A DNA stretch of 64,000 bases, from the NCBI RefSeq assembly GCF_020447205.1, contig NZ_JAJAEL010000039.1:265500-329499 (forward strand), given 5' to 3'. This document shows positions 1 to 8,955 of the stretch, piece after piece. Every line of letters starts with the position of its first letter. Within the stretch, counting starts at the first letter, position 1. Under the pieces are notes generated by a model. That model was not told the DNA's origin. It saw nothing but the letters and a program-made list of their open reading frames with translations, and ran no database searches. This DNA is from Thalassolituus alkanivorans (GTDB lineage: Bacteria; Pseudomonadota; Gammaproteobacteria; Pseudomonadales; Oceanobacteraceae). Position numbers and translations under genes: made by a program.

Positions 1-392
1 TGCTGCAGGCCGCAGCCAGTGAGCTGCCGATTATGGTGTTTGTCGGCAGTGAAGGCATGGTGCAGATTCATACCGGCCCGGTTAAAACCCTGCTGCGTAC
101 CGGTCCATGGTTTAACGTCCTCGATCCTGATTTTAATCTGCATGCCAATACTCAATTACTGGATCAGGTCTGGCTGGTGCGTAAACCCACAACCGATGGC
201 GTTGTCAGTGCCCTGGAAATGTTTGATGCCGAAGGCAAACAGGTTGCTTTGTTATTTGGTGAGCGCAAGCCCGGCAAGCCGGAGCTTGAAGGCTGGCGCG
301 AGTTGTTAAATAAACTGCTGGCAAAGCATGCACTGGCTGTTAATTCTGCTGTTGATGCAGATGCTGTTCAGTCCGTGGCCGGCGGAGAATAA
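1..392 (+). CDS. Hemin-degrading factor HemS/ChuS-like, C-terminal part (5' truncated by window edge)
   Basis: The reading frame is open from the window edge (first full codon at base 3) to TAA at 390-392, so only about 130 C-terminal residues are present. They resemble the second half of HemS/ChuS/PhuS cytoplasmic haem-binding proteins (a stretch like VFVGSEGMVQIHTGPVKTL, then FNVLDPDFNLHAN). The family handles or degrades haem delivered by the ABC importer. The gene stops 2 bases before the haem-binding protein gene, and the next three genes form a haem importer, which supports the call. The ATG at 33 is internal and not a start. The upstream part and promoter lie outside the window. Confidence 0.85.
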   Translation, partial: LQAAASELPIMVFVGSEGMVQIHTGPVKTLLRTGPWFNVLDPDFNLHANTQLLDQVWLVRKPTTDGVVSALEMFDAEGKQVALLFGERKPGKPELEGWRELLNKLLAKHALAVNSAVDADAVQSVAGGE

Positions 393-394
393 CC

Positions 395-1288
395 ATGCGT
401 TATTTTATTCAAATCCGCAGAATAGCGGTATTTTCAGCAGGACTGTTCTCGTTTGCCTTGTTCAGTTCCATTGTGCTTTCTGCCGAGCGGGTGGTCAGTA
501 TTGATGGCTCGCTGACGGAAATTATTTACGCGCTGAATGCGCAGGATGCTTTGGTTGCGGTTGATACCACCAGTCGTTACCCTCAGGCGGCAACAGAACT
601 GCCGGACGTGGGATATATGCGGCAGTTATCGGCGGAAGGCATTCTGGCGCTGTCGCCAACACTGGTATTAGCCAGCACCGATGCCGGACCTGACAGCGTG
701 TTTGAACAACTGCAACAGGCGGGTGTGAAGATTGTACGTGTCCGTAATCATTACTCCGTCGACGGTGTGCTGAATAAAATACAGGCTGTGGCTGACGCAC
801 TTAATAAACCGGACGCAGGACGCGCACTGGCGGGCAGTATTAAACAGCAGGCCGATGCAGCACTGGCGAGTATTCCTGCAGATGCAGCAGCGCCTGCTGC
901 GTTATTTATTCTCGGTGCCGGTAATCGCGGGTTAATGGCGGCAGGCAGTAAAACCCAGGCCGATGCCATGCTGGCACTGTTAAATGCGCGCAACGTTATG
1001 GCTTACAACGGCTATAAACCCGTCAGCGCTGAAGCGGTATTGCAGGCCGGACCAGAGGTTGTACTTATTGCCAACACAGAAGCCGCGGCGGATACATCGC
1101 AGGCGCAGAGTGCGGCATTAAATACACAGCTGGCGATGACGCCGGCCTTCCGTCAGCAACGTATTCATACCCTGGATACTTCATTGGTGCTGGGTTTTGG
1201 GCCGCGTATTGGTAGCGCTTTAGAGCAATTAGTGACGCTGCTTTATCCGCCTGAAATGCAGACGCTGTCTTCTGCGGAGCAACCCTGA
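395..1288 (+). CDS. hmuT: Periplasmic haem-binding protein of an ABC importer (HmuT-like)
   Basis: 297 residues. The N-terminus has a basic start and a hydrophobic stretch (about residues 9-28) ending in LSAER, a signal peptide. The mature part begins ERVVSIDGSLTEIIYAL and continues with a TroA/BtuF-type fold pattern (VGYMRQLSAEGILALSPTLV), typical of class III substrate-binding proteins for haem. It should bind haem in the periplasm and pass it to the HmuUV complex. The gene follows the HemS-like gene by 2 bases and overlaps the permease start by 1 base (TGATG), so it is in a tight operon. Cobalamin or siderophore binding is possible for the fold, but HemS next door favours haem. Confidence 0.88.
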   Translation: MRYFIQIRRIAVFSAGLFSFALFSSIVLSAERVVSIDGSLTEIIYALNAQDALVAVDTTSRYPQAATELPDVGYMRQLSAEGILALSPTLVLASTDAGPDSVFEQLQQAGVKIVRVRNHYSVDGVLNKIQAVADALNKPDAGRALAGSIKQQADAALASIPADAAAPAALFILGAGNRGLMAAGSKTQADAMLALLNARNVMAYNGYKPVSAEAVLQAGPEVVLIANTEAAADTSQAQSAALNTQLAMTPAFRQQRIHTLDTSLVLGFGPRIGSALEQLVTLLYPPEMQTLSSAEQP

Positions 1289-2379
1289 TGCCCGGCGCGG
1301 CAATACGTTTGCAAGGGCCACGCCTGGCCCTGTTGCAGTCTGCGGCGTTGCGTCAGGCGCTGTTAATTTTTACCGCCGCCGGGTTACTGGTTTTGCTGAT
1401 TTTATTATCGCTGCGTACCGGCCCGGTAGAATTAACCAATGCCCAGGTGCTGCAGTCGTTATGGAATGCCATCACCTTTGCCGACATTCAGGGGCAGAGC
1501 GACTGGGTGGTGCGTGAATTACGCCTGCCGCGCACTCTTCTGGCGGTGCTTATCGGTGCGGGTCTGGCGGCGGCCGGAGCGGTTACTCAGGGAGTTTTCC
1601 GTAATCCGCTGGCCGACCCCGGATTAATCGGTGTTGCCAGTGGCGCGGCACTGGCGGCGGTTGCCGTTATTGTTTTAAAAGATTCTCTGCTGGCGTTCTG
1701 GGTCGTGGTTATGGGGCCTCTGGCCTTACCGATTGCTGCATTTCTCGGCGGTCTGGCAGTTACTCTGGTGATTTACCGTTTAGGTACCCGTAATGGTCAG
1801 ACGCAGGTAGCAACGCTGCTATTGGCAGGCGTGGCCATTAACGTATTAACCGGAGCATTAACCGGCATTCTTACCTACATGGCCGACGATCAGGCATTGC
1901 GTTCTATGACGTTCTGGTCAATGGGGAGTCTGGCTCACGGTCGCTGGCCGGAAATTGCGGCCCTCAGTGTCTGTATTATTTTGCCTTTATGTTTTCTGCC
2001 GCGCTTTGCGCGGTTATTAAATGCATTATTACTGGGCGAAGCGGTAGCAACCCATCTTGGTTATCGCGTGCAACAGGCCAAGCTTTGGTTAATTGCGGTA
2101 GCCGCGTTAATGGTTGGTGCCGGTGTTGCGGTGGCCGGCATGATTGGTTTTATCGGTCTGGTGGTGCCGCATTTATTGCGTCTGTTAATCGGGCCGGATC
2201 ACCGTGTGTTATTACCGGCCTCTGTGTTATTGGGCGCTTCGTTGTTATTGATTGCCGATATGATTGCCCGTACCTGGCTGGCACCGGCTGATTTACCTGT
2301 GGGGCTGGTTATGGCGGTGATTGGTGGACCGGTATTTTTAAGCCTGCTGTTGCAGCAGGTAAAACACAACCGTGGCTGA
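1288..2379 (+). CDS. hmuU: Haem ABC transporter permease (FecCD family, HmuU-like)
   Basis: 363 residues with about ten hydrophobic segments. Family signatures include RLPRTLLAVLIGAGLAAAGA near residues 80-100, NPLADPGLIGVASGAA, and GMIGFIGLVVPHLLRLLIGP near the C-terminus, the region that contacts the ATPase. It forms the inner-membrane channel for haem with HmuV. The ATG overlaps the stop of hmuT by one base, suggesting translational coupling. About 60 extra N-terminal residues precede the conserved core, including a first membrane segment, which is usual in this family. Confidence 0.92.
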   Translation: MPGAAIRLQGPRLALLQSAALRQALLIFTAAGLLVLLILLSLRTGPVELTNAQVLQSLWNAITFADIQGQSDWVVRELRLPRTLLAVLIGAGLAAAGAVTQGVFRNPLADPGLIGVASGAALAAVAVIVLKDSLLAFWVVVMGPLALPIAAFLGGLAVTLVIYRLGTRNGQTQVATLLLAGVAINVLTGALTGILTYMADDQALRSMTFWSMGSLAHGRWPEIAALSVCIILPLCFLPRFARLLNALLLGEAVATHLGYRVQQAKLWLIAVAALMVGAGVAVAGMIGFIGLVVPHLLRLLIGPDHRVLLPASVLLGASLLLIADMIARTWLAPADLPVGLVMAVIGGPVFLSLLLQQVKHNRG

Positions 2380-2409
2380 ACGGGGAGCTGTCAGCAACAG
2401 GAGCAGATA

Positions 2410-3213
2410 ATGCTGAATGTTAAACACCTGAGTGTGAATCTGGGAAGCTCTGCAGGCCGATCATCAAAAACGCTTCTGAACGATATTAATCTGCATCTGG
2501 GTTATGGAGAAAAACTGGCGGTACTGGGTGCTAACGGGGCCGGTAAATCGACGCTGCTGAAGTGCATATGTGGTGAATTCAGCAATTATCAGGGCGATAT
2601 TATTCTGGATCATTTATCGCTTAAATTCTGGAGCGGTGCTGAACGTGCGCGGCAGATGGCGGTGATGCCACAAAAAGTGGAGCTGGCATTTCCGTTCCGT
2701 GTTGATCAGGTCGTGGCTCTGGGGCGTGCTCCCCACGGTGACGAACTGCACAGCACCGCGCTGCAGCGGGCGGCCATGCAGTGTGCTGATGTCTGGCATC
2801 TGCGCCGGCGCAATTATTCCGGGTTATCCGGCGGTGAACAGCAACGGGTGCAGCTGGCACGGGTACTGGCGCAGATCTGGCGGGCGGAAAAAAATGCCGA
2901 TGGCCGCGAATTACCGCGTTATTTATTGCTCGACGAATGCACCTCGGCTCTCGATCCGGCCCATCAGCACAGCATTATGCAGCGTGTTGGTGAATTTGCC
3001 GGGCAGGGTGTTGCCGTACTGGCGGTGATGCACGACATCAGCCTGGCGGCTTGCTGGGCTGACCGGGTGCTGATCTTACGCCATGGTGAAGTACTGGCCT
3101 GCGGCGCGGTGGAGTTGCTGGCGGATGCGCAGTTACTGGCCGAAGCTTATGCGCTGGATATGCCGCTGGCGCAGCGTTATGCGCAGCAAAATATGGGCTG
3201 GATGCAGGCCTGA
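2410..3213 (+). CDS. hmuV: Haem ABC transporter ATP-binding protein (HmuV-like)
   Basis: 267 residues. Walker A GANGAGKST near residues 40-48, ABC signature LSGGEQQRVQLARVL near 139 and Walker B YLLLDE near 171-177 are all present. The Walker B is followed by Cys (LLLDECTSALD) where most family members have Pro (DEPTSALD). The H-loop is seen as VMHDISLA. It powers the HmuU channel. A 30-base gap carrying AGGAG separates it from the permease. It is the last gene of the haem operon; a short G/C hairpin with a weak T tract near 3243-3267 may end transcription. Confidence 0.92.
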   Translation: MLNVKHLSVNLGSSAGRSSKTLLNDINLHLGYGEKLAVLGANGAGKSTLLKCICGEFSNYQGDIILDHLSLKFWSGAERARQMAVMPQKVELAFPFRVDQVVALGRAPHGDELHSTALQRAAMQCADVWHLRRRNYSGLSGGEQQRVQLARVLAQIWRAEKNADGRELPRYLLLDECTSALDPAHQHSIMQRVGEFAGQGVAVLAVMHDISLAACWADRVLILRHGEVLACGAVELLADAQLLAEAYALDMPLAQRYAQQNMGWMQA

Positions 3214-3321
3214 TACAGATTGTTCTTCAATAGCCGCTAAAGTCGGGGTGCATGGCCCCGGGCTTTCTGATAAAAAACTTATCTGCAGAAATACAACAAA
3301 CACACAGAAGCAGAGGTTTTG

Positions 3322-3750
3322 ATGAGCAGTATCTGGTTTGCCACCCCCGACATCGCGGATATGAACCGCCAGATGGAAAATACCGCCTGTAGTAATCTGG
3401 GCATTGTTATTACCGAAGTCGGTGATGATTATGTTGCCGGTACTATGCCTGCCGATGAGCGCACCTTTCAGCCGGTTGGGCTGGTACACGGTGGCGCCAA
3501 CGTATTATTTGCCGAAACTCTGGGCAGCATGGCAGCGAATCTGTGTCTGGATAACAGTAAGGAATATGCGGTGGGGCAGGAAATTAATGCCAACCATCTG
3601 CGTGGCGTGCGCTCCGGTGAATTAACCGGTATCGCCAGACTGGTACACAAAGGCCGCAGCTCTCAGGTCTGGGAAATCCGTATTAATAACGCCGAAGGCA
3701 AACTGAGCTGTATTTCACGTCTGACCATGGCCGTCATTGCCGCGCAATAA
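3322..3750 (+). CDS. Hotdog-fold thioesterase, PaaI/YdiI type
   Basis: 142 residues, starting at ATG 3322; a TTG one codon upstream is also possible. The conserved HGG segment (VGLVHGGANVLFAETLGSMA) and C-terminal beta strands match hotdog acyl-CoA thioesterases such as YdiI/MenI and PaaI. These cytoplasmic enzymes hydrolyse aromatic or menaquinone-pathway acyl-CoAs. Substrate cannot be assigned here: no menaquinone genes are close, though an aromatic-type cluster lies 13 kb downstream. The gene stands alone and ends shortly before a strong terminator. Confidence 0.85.
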   Translation: MSSIWFATPDIADMNRQMENTACSNLGIVITEVGDDYVAGTMPADERTFQPVGLVHGGANVLFAETLGSMAANLCLDNSKEYAVGQEINANHLRGVRSGELTGIARLVHKGRSSQVWEIRINNAEGKLSCISRLTMAVIAAQ

Positions 3751-3754
3751 ACAG

Positions 3755-3802
3755 AGAGAGCGCAATAAGCAGCAAGAGAGCGCAATAAGCAGCAAGAGAG
3801 CG
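3755..3802. repeat. 20-bp tandem repeat, 2.4 copies
   Basis: The unit AGAGAGCGCAATAAGCAGCA occurs at 3755-3774 and 3775-3794, with a third partial copy at 3795-3802. It lies between the thioesterase stop and its terminator. Part of the unit (GCGCAATAA) repeats the last codons of the gene, so the array looks like a slippage product of the gene end. Confidence 0.9.
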
Positions 3803-3829
3803 ATACCTGTTTACCGGTATCGCTTTTTT
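3800..3829 (+). terminator. Rho-independent terminator after the thioesterase gene
   Basis: A perfect 8-bp stem, GCGATACC / GGTATCGC, with a 7-base loop, is followed by TTTTTT. It lies between the thioesterase and the convergent M48 peptidase gene. Confidence 0.9.
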
Positions 3830-3848
3830 CTTCACCGCAATCAGAGCA

Positions 3849-4931
3849 TTATTTTGTTTCTGGCTGCCACTCTTCAGCAGCTTTAATCCGCTCTAATGTA
3901 TCCGGGTGTGAGCTCAGATATTCCAGTAATTCCTTACCATTGTCTTCACCGTTCCCATTGCCCTGCAGTTGTTCATCGCTGGCACCGTGGGATTTCATCA
4001 GTGCGCGCATAGCATTGGCAAAATCCACCGGCGAATGACCGATTTTATGCAATTGGGTGTAGGCATAAGCATCGGCTTCACGTTCCATATCGCGCGAAAA
4101 TGCGCTTTGCAGCAGGCTGGTGCCGGCACCAATAATCATTTCTCCGGCACCGTCGATATCGCCGAACATCATGGCAAACATCATGGTGGTCGCCGTGGCC
4201 TGTGCCAGTGTTTTCAAGCTGTGCTTATGTTCAACATGACCAATCTCGTGCAGCAGAACCGCATTGAGCTGCTCCGGGTGATCCTGCATCAGCTCAACAA
4301 TTCCGTCGGTCAGAATCACGCTGCCGTCGGGCAGGGCAAAGGCATTGGCGCCGATATTGCTGGCACGGAAATATAAGCGGAATTGATCCTCTGGCAGTTC
4401 CAGTCGCTGCAGAATGGCATGCCAGTCGGCGGTGATCTTTTCCTGTTGTTCGTTGCTGACCTGAGTGGGTTCCATATAAAACCGGTCAAGCAGGTCCAGG
4501 GTTTGTTCACCCAGTTCGGTGGCAACAAATTCGGGTAAATACTGCACGCTGGCACTGGCGGCGGAAGGAATCACCTTGTGTACCATCAGCCAGATAAAAC
4601 CCGGAACCAGAATAATTGCGGCCAGTACGGCTACCCAGTGGGTTTCAAGCCAGGCCGGTAAACGTTTGGCACTGGATAAACCCGGCCAGCGATAGGATGC
4701 ATCGGTGGGAATAAAGCGGGCGCCGTCGGCAAAGATTAATTCGGCCGGCAGGCCAGGAATAATATCGCCATACTGCATATCCTGAGCGTTACTGTAATGC
4801 AGTGGGCGCTGATCATTGGCGGCGATAATCTGTACGCTGCCATTATCATTAATACGGGCAATGGCCGGGTGTGCTTCTGCACGACCGGCCAGCTGGAAGG
4901 TGCCCGCAATGGGTGAGCTATCGGTTGCCAT
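3849..4931 (-). CDS. M48-family metallopeptidase with N-terminal extra domain
   Basis: 360 residues. The zinc motif HEIGH lies near residues 226-230, with the downstream helix SRDMEREADAYAYTQL providing the third ligand (ExxxD), as in M48 peptidases. The first 90 residues form a soluble domain (AEAHPAIARINDNGSVQII), then one membrane segment (WVAVLAAIILVPGFIWLMV, about 99-118) anchors the catalytic domain. Related proteins act in envelope protein quality control. It lies 31 bases downstream of the DUF898 gene on the same strand, a pairing common in proteobacteria, so the two probably form an operon. Confidence 0.88.
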   Translation of the reverse strand: MATDSSPIAGTFQLAGRAEAHPAIARINDNGSVQIIAANDQRPLHYSNAQDMQYGDIIPGLPAELIFADGARFIPTDASYRWPGLSSAKRLPAWLETHWVAVLAAIILVPGFIWLMVHKVIPSAASASVQYLPEFVATELGEQTLDLLDRFYMEPTQVSNEQQEKITADWHAILQRLELPEDQFRLYFRASNIGANAFALPDGSVILTDGIVELMQDHPEQLNAVLLHEIGHVEHKHSLKTLAQATATTMMFAMMFGDIDGAGEMIIGAGTSLLQSAFSRDMEREADAYAYTQLHKIGHSPVDFANAMRALMKSHGASDEQLQGNGNGEDNGKELLEYLSSHPDTLERIKAAEEWQPETK

Positions 4932-4962
4932 GCGGGCTTCTCCCTTTGGGTTTACTGATTAA

Positions 4963-6027
4963 TCAGGTCAGTGACAGATCCGCGTCAAACAGACCGGCGG
5001 CTTCTTCGCCAAAGGCGGAGTATTTATCATCAACCGTATTTACCAGATGATCTGCGGCTGGTTGCAGATTAACCAGTGTGGCATCCGCCAGAAACTTATT
5101 TTTACGGATCTGGGTTACCGGATAGGCCAGACCCAGAGTAAAGATCAGCAGCAGTGAGTTGGACAGCATCAGCCAGATATAAGGCTTCACTTCTACACTG
5201 GAATTAAAAGACACCACGCCATCAATGCTCAGGTTGTTCATTACATGGTTGCGGATCATGCTCTGATACACCGCACCAATTACATAACCAAACATGAAAT
5301 AGCTGATTGCGATAATGACCAAGCCGCCCAGTGCCGCAGGGTTTTCAGCAGCCAGAGCGGCAAATACGCCACCACCCAGAAGGGCCAGAGCAATAAAATA
5401 CAGAACAGACAGACCAATGCAGACCAGAACGGCTTTGTAGTAGTAACCGGCCGAAGAATTCAGGCTGAAGTTATGACCGCCAAAGCTGATGGAGTCATGA
5501 ATATATTTTTGCAGACGCTGAATTACCCACGGCATAGCCAGACCAAAGGTCAGAGCGCCGAGAACAGGCAGCAGAATAAAGTGCAGTAATATGCCGCCGT
5601 AGTTGGCATCAAAAGAAAAACGCACATTACGGTAGGCGGTCATGCGCAGGGTAAAACGCAGCCCCTGAATCAGCAGCCATGGCAATGCAATCAGTAACAG
5701 CAGCATTAATACCAGGTTGGCAACCGGATGCAGGCTGGAAACAATCACATATAAACCAAAAAGAATTACCGCAATAATACGGCCGCGCAGAATCTGCAGT
5801 GGAGTGGCCAGATACTGTAAACGATGACCTTCAACCTGAGTGTGACCATACAGGTATTGGGTATTGCGGACTTTGGCCCAGGCACTGTAAATGCCCAGAG
5901 TGAGAATGCTGAGCAGCATATTCACCAGCCAGAGTTTCAGGTATTCACCTTTTTTACCGGAAAAAATAACCGGCAGGGTGCGGGTTTCGCCAGCATTGCT
6001 GTTGGCAGAAGAAACAGATGGATTCAT
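4963..6027 (-). CDS. DUF898 (YjgN-type) multi-pass membrane protein
   Basis: 354 residues from the ATG at 6027, chosen over a start 20 codons upstream because AAGGA stands about 10 bases before it. The sequence has seven to eight hydrophobic segments and the family pattern GKKGEYLKLWLVNMLLSILT, TLGIYSAWAKVRNTQYLYGH and RNHVMNNLSIDGV. YjgN/DUF898 proteins are inner-membrane proteins of unknown role. It is the first gene of a probable two-gene unit with the M48 peptidase. Confidence 0.88.
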   Translation of the reverse strand: MNPSVSSANSNAGETRTLPVIFSGKKGEYLKLWLVNMLLSILTLGIYSAWAKVRNTQYLYGHTQVEGHRLQYLATPLQILRGRIIAVILFGLYVIVSSLHPVANLVLMLLLLIALPWLLIQGLRFTLRMTAYRNVRFSFDANYGGILLHFILLPVLGALTFGLAMPWVIQRLQKYIHDSISFGGHNFSLNSSAGYYYKAVLVCIGLSVLYFIALALLGGGVFAALAAENPAALGGLVIIAISYFMFGYVIGAVYQSMIRNHVMNNLSIDGVVSFNSSVEVKPYIWLMLSNSLLLIFTLGLAYPVTQIRKNKFLADATLVNLQPAADHLVNTVDDKYSAFGEEAAGLFDADLSLT

Positions 6028-6162
6028 CCGGATACGTCCTTGTCTGATTGGGCCGCAATTTATAACGAAATCAACGGCGGGCTGCAATCCTGTCAGCCGC
6101 CGAAAGAGTATATGGGGAAGGATTTTTTGTAACAGATCACAATGATTTGTTATATGGAGCGA

Positions 6163-6993
6163 TTACAGCGGATAGATCAGCGCCTGCCGGATAAGATTAC
6201 TTTTAGAGATGTTGTAACGCGATGCTTTGGCCAGAAAATCTTCCGGCCCCAGTATGCGGACAACAATATCCTCTTCTTTCAGCCCCTGTTGCTGCAATTG
6301 CTGCGCCTGCTCACACAGCCGGTAAAGGTTGTCGCGTTTTTCCTGCAATGCGGCTTTGCCATCTTCAACAATGCCACGGTGTGGACAGAATAAGACGCTG
6401 AAATCCAGCGCCAGCAGTTTATCCAGACTGTGAATCAGATCGCCCAGATGCTCATCGCTGCGCAGATATTTCAGTGATTTGGAAATATACATATCGCCGC
6501 TGAATAAGTATTTCTGCGCTGGCATAAACAGGCAGGTTAAATCTTTGGCGTGGCCGGGAGTATGCACAGGAATAACCGGGCTGCCATCGCTCAGCGTCAG
6601 GTTGTTATGCAAAGCCTGGGTTGCTACCGGCCGGGGGCTGCCCCAGATGACTTTTTGTAACAACGGGGTGCGATAACCGCGCGCCAGTTTTTCCTGCCCC
6701 TGAACCGGCGCATAAGGCAGAACACCGGTCAGCTGACTGATACGGCGGGCGTTACCGCTGTGATCTTCATGGTGATGGGTAATTAACAGCTGGCGCAGCG
6801 GCGTGTGTTGCTGGCTGCGCTCCAGTACCTGCTTTACTTCACGCCACTGGTTGGACGGGCCGGTATCAATCAGCGTGTCGCCAATACGATAGACAATAAA
6901 GGTGGTATTAATCCCCAGATTAAAACGACCGACACGGGTGCCGGTAACGGAATGCTCACCATTGTCGTAACGGTATTCTTTGCGGATCGGCAT
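6163..6993 (-). CDS. Metallo-beta-lactamase-fold hydrolase
   Basis: 276 residues from ATG 6993; an upstream in-frame TTG at 7047 would add 18 residues but is less likely. The metal motif HHHEDHSGN is near residues 70-78, with a further ligand in VHTPGHAKD and an Asp in FSGDMYI, as in MBL-fold thiol or ester hydrolases. The C-terminal helical part (KAALQEKRDNLYRLCEQAQQ) resembles LACTB2-like enzymes. Substrate unknown. It is transcribed away from the flavin monooxygenase gene and probably has its own promoter in the long gap. Confidence 0.85.
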   Translation of the reverse strand: MPIRKEYRYDNGEHSVTGTRVGRFNLGINTTFIVYRIGDTLIDTGPSNQWREVKQVLERSQQHTPLRQLLITHHHEDHSGNARRISQLTGVLPYAPVQGQEKLARGYRTPLLQKVIWGSPRPVATQALHNNLTLSDGSPVIPVHTPGHAKDLTCLFMPAQKYLFSGDMYISKSLKYLRSDEHLGDLIHSLDKLLALDFSVLFCPHRGIVEDGKAALQEKRDNLYRLCEQAQQLQQQGLKEEDIVVRILGPEDFLAKASRYNISKSNLIRQALIYPL

Positions 6994-7401
6994 AGTCAGA
7001 GTTGCCCTGGCGTCGTTATTATTTTTGAAGTGGCAGTATGGATTCAAAACAGACCGGGGTTAATAGCCTTATGGCGCAGTCTTTATGGCAAAAATGCCAG
7101 TTTCTGCCGCAGCGGAGCTATTAAACAGGGGCAGGAGCGCAAAGCAGGGCTGGGTTTTACGGTGGGCACCTGTGCTTTGCGGACAATATACCGTGGCAAA
7201 GAACAAAGGAGCTGACACAAATCCACCCGCAGGCAGGCGGCTATTATCCGCCAGACCAGAGACGGCGCGGCTCTGGCGCGAAGTGTGGCTGCTATTGCCT
7301 GACGGCCTGGGCGTCCCTATCAAAATTGACGAGCTATTCCGCTTTGGGTAGTCTGCACTAAAACGGAATGGGTAATCAGCTTTGAGCCGGGAACAATAAC
7401 A
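6994..7401. other. Gene-free divergent intergenic region with an imperfect inverted repeat
   Basis: About 400 bases separate the MBL hydrolase and monooxygenase genes, which point away from each other. Open frames here lack recognisable protein features. Near the monooxygenase end an imperfect inverted repeat (arms 7334-7345 and 7360-7371, 10 of 12 positions, core ATTCCG / CGGAAT) could be an operator. No regulator gene is adjacent to suggest its protein. Confidence 0.5.
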
Positions 7402-8955
7402 ATGAAAAAAATACACTGGGATACCATCATCATCGGTGCCGGCGTCAGTGGTATTGGCGCTGCAATTAAACTGCTGGAACAGGGCTTCAGCGATTTTCTG
7501 ATTCTGGAAAAATACCCGGATCTGGGTGGTTGCTGGCGCGACAATACCTATCCGGGTTGTGCCTGCGATGTACCCTCGGCGCTGTACTCGTATTCGTTTG
7601 CGCAAAAGCCGGACTGGAGCCGTGCCTTTGCACCGCAGGCGGAAATTCTCAGTTATGTGCGCAGCACAGCAGAGCGTTTTGGTATCACACCTTTCATCCG
7701 TTATGGCATTGCGGTGGAAGACAGTTTCTGGCAGGAAGAATCACAGCAGTGGTTAATTAAAACTGCAGAGGGCGATGTTAAAACCGAGCTGACGGCCAAC
7801 AAAGTCATTTCGGCGGTGGGTTATCTGCATGAGCCCATTATGCCGAAGCTGCCGGGCCTTAAGGAATTTAACGGTGAGGTGTTTCATTCCTCGCGCTGGA
7901 ATCACGACTGTGATTTAAACGGCAAGCGGGTGGCGGTGATCGGTACCGGTGCCTCGGCCATTCAGTTTGTGCCGGAAATACAGCCCAAAGTTGGCAAGCT
8001 GAGTATTTTCCAGCGCACGCCACAGTGGATTCTGCCCAAACCCGATCACCGTATTCCGGCCATTGAGCGTGCATTTTTCCGTTTGCCGTTAACCCTGAAC
8101 AGCTGGCGTAAACTCATTTACACCGGCTTTGAAGCCTTTGGCGTTGGTTTCCGCAAACCGCTGTTATTAAAGTGGATGCAAAAAATCGCCACCGCGCACA
8201 TTAACCGCAAGATTAAAGACCCGGAATTACGCCGCAAATTAACCCCGGATTACACCATGGGCTGTAAGCGCGTATTGCTGTCGAATAATTATTATCCGGC
8301 GGTGGCGAAAAGCAATGTTGAGGTGCTGGCTACCGGTGTTAAAGAAATCCGTGGTAATACGGTGGTGGGTCAGGATGGCAGCGAAGCCGAAGTGGATGTG
8401 ATTATTCTGGGTACCGGTTTTCATGTGTCCGATGTGCCTATTGCCCGCCATGTGCACGGTCGCGATGGCCGCTCGCTGGATGATGTCTGGCAGGGCAGCC
8501 CGGAGGCTTACCGTGGCACCTGTATTCATAATTTTCCGAATTTCTTTTTAATTCTTGGTCCTAATCTGGCGATTGGTCATAACTCTGCCTTTATCGTGAT
8601 CGAAGCGCAAATTAATTACATTATGGGCGCAATAAAAACCATGCAGCGAAATCAGCTGCAGACGCTGGAAGTAAAAGCTGAGGTGCAGCAGGGTTATAAT
8701 CAACGGGTGCAGCAGGAACTGCAGGGAACGGTCTGGAATACCGGTGGCTGCTCCAGTTATTACCTTGATCAGAATGGTAAAAACAGTATCGGTTTTCCCT
8801 GGAGTACTTACCGTATGCGCCAGCTGTTAAGCCGCTTTGATATGGCGTCTTATGTTGGTCTGGCAAAGGTTGATTGGGCGGCTCAGAACTTAACAGCCAG
8901 CAGTACGAAAAAAACAACAGCACGGCGGAAAAAAGCCACGGAGGCCAGCGTATGA
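7402..8955 (+). CDS. Flavin-containing monooxygenase, Baeyer-Villiger-like
   Basis: 517 residues. FAD-binding GAGVSGIG near residues 12-19, a second dinucleotide motif GTGASAIQ near 181, and the intervening pattern EVFHSSRWNHD resembling the FxGxxxHxxxW Baeyer-Villiger fingerprint with Asn/Asp replacing the final Pro/Asp. LEKYPDLGGCWRDNTYPGCACDVPS is the usual post-FAD sequence of this group. It should use NADPH and O2 to oxidise a ketone or heteroatom. A Lys/Arg/Thr-rich tail (TKKTTARRKK) ends it. Its TGA overlaps the ATG of the patatin gene, so the two are translated together, suggesting oxygenation of a ketone to an ester followed by ester hydrolysis (inference). Confidence 0.88.
   Translation: MKKIHWDTIIIGAGVSGIGAAIKLLEQGFSDFLILEKYPDLGGCWRDNTYPGCACDVPSALYSYSFAQKPDWSRAFAPQAEILSYVRSTAERFGITPFIRYGIAVEDSFWQEESQQWLIKTAEGDVKTELTANKVISAVGYLHEPIMPKLPGLKEFNGEVFHSSRWNHDCDLNGKRVAVIGTGASAIQFVPEIQPKVGKLSIFQRTPQWILPKPDHRIPAIERAFFRLPLTLNSWRKLIYTGFEAFGVGFRKPLLLKWMQKIATAHINRKIKDPELRRKLTPDYTMGCKRVLLSNNYYPAVAKSNVEVLATGVKEIRGNTVVGQDGSEAEVDVIILGTGFHVSDVPIARHVHGRDGRSLDDVWQGSPEAYRGTCIHNFPNFFLILGPNLAIGHNSAFIVIEAQINYIMGAIKTMQRNQLQTLEVKAEVQQGYNQRVQQELQGTVWNTGGCSSYYLDQNGKNSIGFPWSTYRMRQLLSRFDMASYVGLAKVDWAAQNLTASSTKKTTARRKKATEASV

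Noticed and set aside
7085-7351. 88-residue open frame in the gap before the flavin monooxygenase
   Set aside because: No ribosome-binding site, no recognisable protein features; overlaps other frames of similar length.
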